Positions 55,414 to 59,103 of a stretch of 59,103 nt of DNA are shown piece by piece. Numbering within the stretch: position 1 is the first letter of the stretch; each line of letters begins with the position of its first letter. The DNA comes from Prosthecobacter sp. (GTDB lineage Bacteria; Verrucomicrobiota; Verrucomicrobiia; Verrucomicrobiales; Verrucomicrobiaceae). The notes beneath the pieces were generated by a model. It worked only from the letters and a program-made list of their open reading frames with translations. It made no database searches and was not told where the DNA came from. The stretch lies in assembly GCA_017853885.1 (NCBI GenBank), contig JAFMIR010000024.1, forward strand, positions 1 through 59,103, read 5' to 3'. A program made the translations under genes and the position numbers.

Positions 55414-55621
55414 GCGCGGCGATAGAGGAGGCTGCTCACGGTTTCAAGTGGATCACGAAATTCGCATGAATGTGGTGTTAGCTGCTCTAACGAGATCTTT
55501 CGTGCTTCGAGCATTGAGCATGGTTGCCGCATCTGAAAGTCACGGGTCATTGGCCGGGCTGAACGGACCGTTCTCTGCCTGTTTCCAGGGCTTGAGCCTA
55601 GGCTTCAGAAAAGTTGAAGTT

Positions 55622-56065
55622 TCAACGATAGCCGTAAGCCAGCGCCCACATAACCGACTTCTCCTTCTTTGATTTCAGTGAGAAGACAATTTTGTAGGTC
55701 CCTGTTTTTTGCGGGTTTACGCGAATGCTTAGGGCGTGGTTGCCGGACTTGCTGTCAATTTGAATGGCATGGCCTTTCTCATCGTAAACCTTGAGATCGA
55801 GTTCCACGTTATCGTTTACGGAGCCGAGCCAGAAGGCGTATTCGTTGCCTTTGAACAGCTGGTGGGAGATCATTAGCTTCTGGCCGCTCTTCACCTCGCC
55901 GTTCCAGTAGTCCTCTCGGACGATGAATCCCTGCTCCACAAAGGAAGTGGCGGCTTCCATGGCATAGTCATGGCTCTCATCTACGGTGGCGAGAGCTGGA
56001 ACCGGAGTGAGGGCAAGCGAGAGGCAGGTGAGTGCGGATAAAAAAGTATGTCGTGTCATCTTCAT
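55622..56065 (-). CDS. Secreted hypothetical protein
   Basis: A 147-residue exported protein (signal MKMTRHTFLSALTCLSLALTPVPALA). The mature part is a small beta-rich domain (MISHQLFKGNEYAFWLGSVNDNVELDLKVYDEKG, ... NPQKTGTYKIVFSLKSKKEKSVMWALAYGYR) resembling the pre-peptidase C-terminal/bacterial beta-sandwich type. No function is assigned. It lies 25 bp after the other secreted gene and probably shares its transcript. The start at 56065 or 56059 is possible; an upstream start at 56104 would hide the signal. Confidence 0.72.
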   Translation of the reverse strand: MKMTRHTFLSALTCLSLALTPVPALATVDESHDYAMEAATSFVEQGFIVREDYWNGEVKSGQKLMISHQLFKGNEYAFWLGSVNDNVELDLKVYDEKGHAIQIDSKSGNHALSIRVNPQKTGTYKIVFSLKSKKEKSVMWALAYGYR

Positions 56066-56090
56066 CGGGGGTGATGGGCCTTGGGATGAT

Positions 56091-56918
56091 TCACTTTTTG
56101 ACAAGGATCTCGGTGAGAAGAGTCTCGCACGTCTTGCTTATGTCTGAGACGGCACCTTTTGAAAAGCCATCGACCGCGCTTTCCATCTTTTCTAGCACGC
56201 TGCTCAGGCCTTTGCGGATCGAGCGAAGCAGGTCATGCTCCTGAGTATTTTTGGGCATCTTACCGATCGCGTTGAGGAAGTGTTCGACGAGCATCGGTTG
56301 GTTCAGCAACTCAGCACGGTCGGCGGAGAAGTTTTTGCCTACGACCGAAGTGACGGATGCAGTGCCACGAAGCCAGCCACCGAGGCTCACACACTGAGAG
56401 AGGTCGATGTCCTTCATTTCTTCCATGGTGTCCTTCACGGTCTTCTGCGTCTGGTCGAATTCTTTGCGGATGGCCTTCCAGTCGTTTTTGTCCGCTGCAT
56501 CGAGAATGGCTTGTGCATGCGGACGCACTGCTTTCGTGAGACCAAGAGCTGTCGAGATGGAAATCACATCTTTGCCAGCCTCCTTGACGGCTTCCTTGTC
56601 CTCCGCCTGAACGGCGACAAAGCCTTCCGCAACGACATGACCGAAGAGTAAAGCCAGCTGAGTGCGGTCGCTGGTGTTGGGTACGTTGAGCTCGCGGATT
56701 TCGTGTCGCCAGTTGGGCTCGCCCAGTTTGTCGAGCACGGAGAAAACCTCGCTTGGAACCGGAACCACAACGTCATCCACGACTTGGCCAGGGAAGGCGA
56801 GAGGGTCAAACTCCTGCACACCCTGAGTGCCCTGAGGCGCGGCGAGGGCGCTGGAGCTCAGGAGAGTGCCAGCGACGAATAGAGCAAGGCGTGGAAAAGG
56901 AAAAATGGAATAGCTCAT
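56091..56918 (-). CDS. Secreted helical hypothetical protein
   Basis: A 275-residue exported protein (signal MSYSIFPFPRLALFVAGTLLSSSALA). The mature part is mostly alpha-helical and charged (KAIRKEFDQTQKTVKDTMEEMKDIDLSQCVSLGGWLRG, LLRSIRKGLSSVLEKMESAVDG), with no recognisable catalytic motif. Two cysteines are spaced far apart. It is followed after 25 bp by another secreted gene. The pair may be a small periplasmic system, but nothing in the sequence says of what kind. Confidence 0.72.
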   Translation of the reverse strand: MSYSIFPFPRLALFVAGTLLSSSALAAPQGTQGVQEFDPLAFPGQVVDDVVVPVPSEVFSVLDKLGEPNWRHEIRELNVPNTSDRTQLALLFGHVVAEGFVAVQAEDKEAVKEAGKDVISISTALGLTKAVRPHAQAILDAADKNDWKAIRKEFDQTQKTVKDTMEEMKDIDLSQCVSLGGWLRGTASVTSVVGKNFSADRAELLNQPMLVEHFLNAIGKMPKNTQEHDLLRSIRKGLSSVLEKMESAVDGFSKGAVSDISKTCETLLTEILVKK

Positions 56919-56999
56919 GGAGTCGAATTCAGACTTAGGGAATCAAGCCGCATTCAAACCGTGTCGCAACTGGTTTGACCAAGCGCTATTGGCCTGTCT

Positions 57000-57812
57000 T
57001 CAGGACGCAAATTCCATGGCTGGGCCGCAGCCACATTTGATGAAGCCCAGCACGATAAGCTTGCCGCTGAGAGGATGCCTTGCTGCGCTGGTTACGACAC
57101 CAATTTCGTTTCCATGGGCATCATGCAGGGAGGTGCCCACGCAGATTTCGCGTTCTGTTTGCCAAGATTGGAGCTTTCGCGGCATCTTGCCGGTCGTTTT
57201 GATCCGGGAAAGGATCTCTTGACCGATGTAGCAGCCTTTGGAGAAATCCATGGCTCGTTCCTCCAGTCCGGCCTCCGGAGGGAAAGTTTCTCCACCCAGC
57301 TCGTTGGGCCAGCGGGGCACTTGGTGGATGATACGAAGCCGTTCGACCTCTTCGAGGCTCAGAATGGGCAGCGTAGGGCCAAAACCTTCTCCTGCCGGAA
57401 GCCAGACATCCACCCCGGGAATTCCGAAACGAAGACTTTGAAGTCCTTCACCCGCCTTTGGCCCCATGATGTGCCAAAGCTGCCATTCATCGGTTACATC
57501 CGTCAGCTCCACATCATCCGCCACAATGTATTTCTCCAAACGCATGCCGAGGGCATCACGGAGGTCCGGCTCAGCATCAAGCCATAGAGCTTCTTGGCGA
57601 GCGTGTATCATGACATCTCCCATGATGCGGCCTTTGACGTTGGTGACACATGCATAGATGGCGTGGCATTCATCGGCCCGGCGTACATCATGAGTGACTT
57701 GGCCGTTCAGGTAGCGCACGCGATCCTCCCCGGAGAGCTTCCACTTCGAGCGAGTGGAGAGATTCACGGCCGCGCCGTGCGCGAGGAGGTTTTGGTAGGT
57801 TTCTGGCTGCAT
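57000..57812 (-). CDS. YgfZ/GcvT-like folate-binding protein
   Basis: A 270-residue protein of the YgfZ/IBA57 family, which uses tetrahydrofolate and helps build or repair iron-sulfur clusters. The signature DFSKGCYIGQEILSRI, with the conserved cysteine in K-G-C-Y-x-G-Q-E, is intact. The early VRYLNGQVTHDV and the C-terminal beta part (GNEIGVVTSAARHPLSGKLIVLGFI) also fit. No glycine-cleavage genes are nearby, which favours YgfZ over GcvT. The start at 57812 gives the usual N-terminus; the open frame to 58091 would overlap the divergent permease gene. Confidence 0.9.
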   Translation of the reverse strand: MQPETYQNLLAHGAAVNLSTRSKWKLSGEDRVRYLNGQVTHDVRRADECHAIYACVTNVKGRIMGDVMIHARQEALWLDAEPDLRDALGMRLEKYIVADDVELTDVTDEWQLWHIMGPKAGEGLQSLRFGIPGVDVWLPAGEGFGPTLPILSLEEVERLRIIHQVPRWPNELGGETFPPEAGLEERAMDFSKGCYIGQEILSRIKTTGKMPRKLQSWQTEREICVGTSLHDAHGNEIGVVTSAARHPLSGKLIVLGFIKCGCGPAMEFAS

Positions 57813-57896
57813 GAGGGCGTGTATTGAGCACGAAGCAGGCAGCTCGCAAGCCATGGAAACTTGCGTCGGGTGTCTTCTTCGCGAACAGTTCCCTCC

Positions 57897-59093
57897 ATGA
57901 GTGACTATAGCGAAACATCGGAAAAGCATGTGGACTGGGGTAGCCGCGGTTCCCAAGTGGTGGTGACTCTGGCAAGTCTTTTCATCGTCCTCGCCGGGAT
58001 GAAGCTGGCTGCGAACCTCCTCCTGCCAATTGTGTATGCCTTCTTTCTGGCGGTGCTGAGCTATCCGCTGGCACGCTGGCTGCGTCGTCATCGTTTTCCG
58101 ATGCCTGTGGCGCTTGGCGTGACGATGTTTGTGAACTTGGCTGTGGTCGCTGCGCTGATCACGATCGCGGTTCGTCTGATCTTAAGCTTTTCCGCAGACT
58201 TGCCCTTGTATGTCAAGGGACTCAGTCGTCAGCTCGGTGATGTCGCACTGTGGCTGGAGGGGAAGGGGGTAACGGGAGCCAAAGCTGAAGTGGACCGGTT
58301 GTTTGATTGGAATACGGTCATTGAATGGAGCACGCAGGAGAATGTCATGCGCAGCCTTGGGGCGGCCTTGGGCAGCACCTTTGGAGCGGTGAGCACGGTT
58401 TTTGTCGGACTGATCATGATCCTGCTCATCATGATGTTTGTCCTCATGGAGGCGCATGGCACTCACACTCGACTGCAAGCGGTGAAACTTTCTGGCGGTC
58501 CAGATTTTTCCGGCTTGATGCGTTCTGCGGATGATATCCAAAAGTACCTTGGTGTGAAAACTCTGATCAGTGCCCTTACAGGGCTGCTGGCCGGTGGTCT
58601 ATGCTGGTTGTTTGATCTTCATTATCCGCTCCTTTGGGCCATTCTGGCCTTTGTCTTCAATTTTATTCCAGCTGTTGGCAGTACAGCTGCCTCGCTTCCG
58701 GCCATTGCAGAGGCATTGGTTGAGCACGGGCCGATGCACGCAGTCGTCGTAGCCATTGGCTATGGCGGCATCAACTTCTGTCTCGATAATTTCGTGCAAC
58801 CGCAATTGCTCGGCAACCGCTTCGGCATCTCTCCTCTCGTGGTGATTCTTTCGGTCATCTTCTGGGGCTGGCTTTGGGGGCCTCTGGGCATGTTTTTGGC
58901 TGTGCCGCTTACGATGGTCATGAAGGTCATTCTTGATAATACTGATGAGTTTCGATGGTTGTCCGTGGCAATGGCGAAGAAAAAAGTGCGCCACGATGGC
59001 GTGGAGGTGGCGGGTTACGATCTTCATCTCAACGACAGCGAGATGATCGGCAGCGGTGCAAGCACCGAGATGCCGGGGCGTCGTGATTCTTGA
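57897..59093 (+). CDS. AI-2E family transporter (PerM/TqsA-like)
   Basis: A 398-residue membrane protein with about eight transmembrane helices in the AI-2E order. Family landmarks: LASLFIVLAGMKLAANLLLPIVYAFFLAVLSYPLARWLRR, a large cytosol-exposed central region (about 90-200), YLGVKTLISALTGLLAGGLCWLFDL, FNFIPAVGSTAASLPA and PLVVILSVIFWGWLWGPLGMFLAVPL. Members include TqsA (autoinducer-2 export) and Na+/H+ or Li+ antiporters; the substrate cannot be fixed here. The start at 57897 is chosen over an in-frame ATG at 57861. The gene ends 10 bp from the window edge. Confidence 0.92.
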   Translation: MSDYSETSEKHVDWGSRGSQVVVTLASLFIVLAGMKLAANLLLPIVYAFFLAVLSYPLARWLRRHRFPMPVALGVTMFVNLAVVAALITIAVRLILSFSADLPLYVKGLSRQLGDVALWLEGKGVTGAKAEVDRLFDWNTVIEWSTQENVMRSLGAALGSTFGAVSTVFVGLIMILLIMMFVLMEAHGTHTRLQAVKLSGGPDFSGLMRSADDIQKYLGVKTLISALTGLLAGGLCWLFDLHYPLLWAILAFVFNFIPAVGSTAASLPAIAEALVEHGPMHAVVVAIGYGGINFCLDNFVQPQLLGNRFGISPLVVILSVIFWGWLWGPLGMFLAVPLTMVMKVILDNTDEFRWLSVAMAKKKVRHDGVEVAGYDLHLNDSEMIGSGASTEMPGRRDS

Positions 59094-59103
59094 TGGTGTT
59101 TTT

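Overview
The window reads as chromosomal DNA of a Verrucomicrobiota member, most like the Verrucomicrobiaceae (Prosthecobacter/Verrucomicrobium type). This is an inference from gene content. There are three secreted formylglycine-type sulfatases, ThuA-domain proteins, a PVC-type membrane-bound dehydrogenase fused to HEAT repeats and cytochrome c, an EF-hand/redoxin/cytochrome c/copper-monooxygenase fusion, a PL6-like polysaccharide lyase and a membrane Ser/Thr kinase with a large extracytoplasmic domain. Genes are densely packed with many 4-bp ATGA overlaps, and clear Shine-Dalgarno sites are scarce. All three tRNAs encode CCA. I saw no rRNA, CRISPR array or complete insertion sequence.

Layout. 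1-3568: end of an RND efflux pump and its outer-membrane channel. 3609-9824: cdd and a hexose-phosphate mutarotase, a sulfatase, a ferredoxin with terminator, a membrane-anchored protein, arabinose-5-phosphate isomerase and a TraB/GumN lipoprotein. 9924-16205: the 1387-residue PVC multidomain protein, araD, an FKBP isomerase and a secreted ThuA protein. 16267-23073: a Gfo/Idh/MocA oxidoreductase, hisD, an SDR, the EF-hand redox fusion and an orphan sugar ABC permease. 23270-29423: gltD and gltB. 29807-32959: an esterase fusion plus sulfatase operon. 32978-38183: CHAD protein, rRNA-type methyltransferase, Nudix hydrolase and purL. 38301-45362: tRNA-Arg(ACG), an RsmC-like methyltransferase, an RG-rich protein, phosphatidylserine decarboxylase, then an ispF/PHP/membrane-protein operon behind tRNA-Thr(CGT). 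45498-51395: a small protein coupled to an iduronate-2-sulfatase-like enzyme, a CCA-adding enzyme, small hypotheticals and the PL6 lyase. 51459-53842: a tRNA-associated islet. 53843-59093: an ABC-2 exporter, two secreted hypotheticals, a YgfZ-like protein and an AI-2E family permease.

How the genes fit together. Sulfatases, esterases, the PL6-like lyase, the sugar epimerases and oxidoreductases and the sugar permease suggest a life on sulfated or acylated polysaccharides, with oxidation steps in the periplasm carried by the cytochrome fusions. The rest is housekeeping: glutamate synthesis (gltBD), histidine (hisD, possibly the PHP phosphatase), purines (purL), isoprenoids (ispF), phospholipid (psd), LPS precursor (kdsD) and RNA maturation.

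Most notable finding. A perfect 30-bp direct repeat consists of the 3' part of tRNA-Arg(CCT) (51502-51531) and a second copy at 53813-53842. Together they bracket a 2.3-kb segment carrying the membrane Ser/Thr kinase and no recognisable integrase. Other points of interest are a histone-H1-like basic tail on a PHP phosphatase, a pair of homologous single-pass membrane proteins at two loci, a degenerate SGNH domain in the giant dehydrogenase, and a 17-bp tandem repeat spanning two convergent stop codons.
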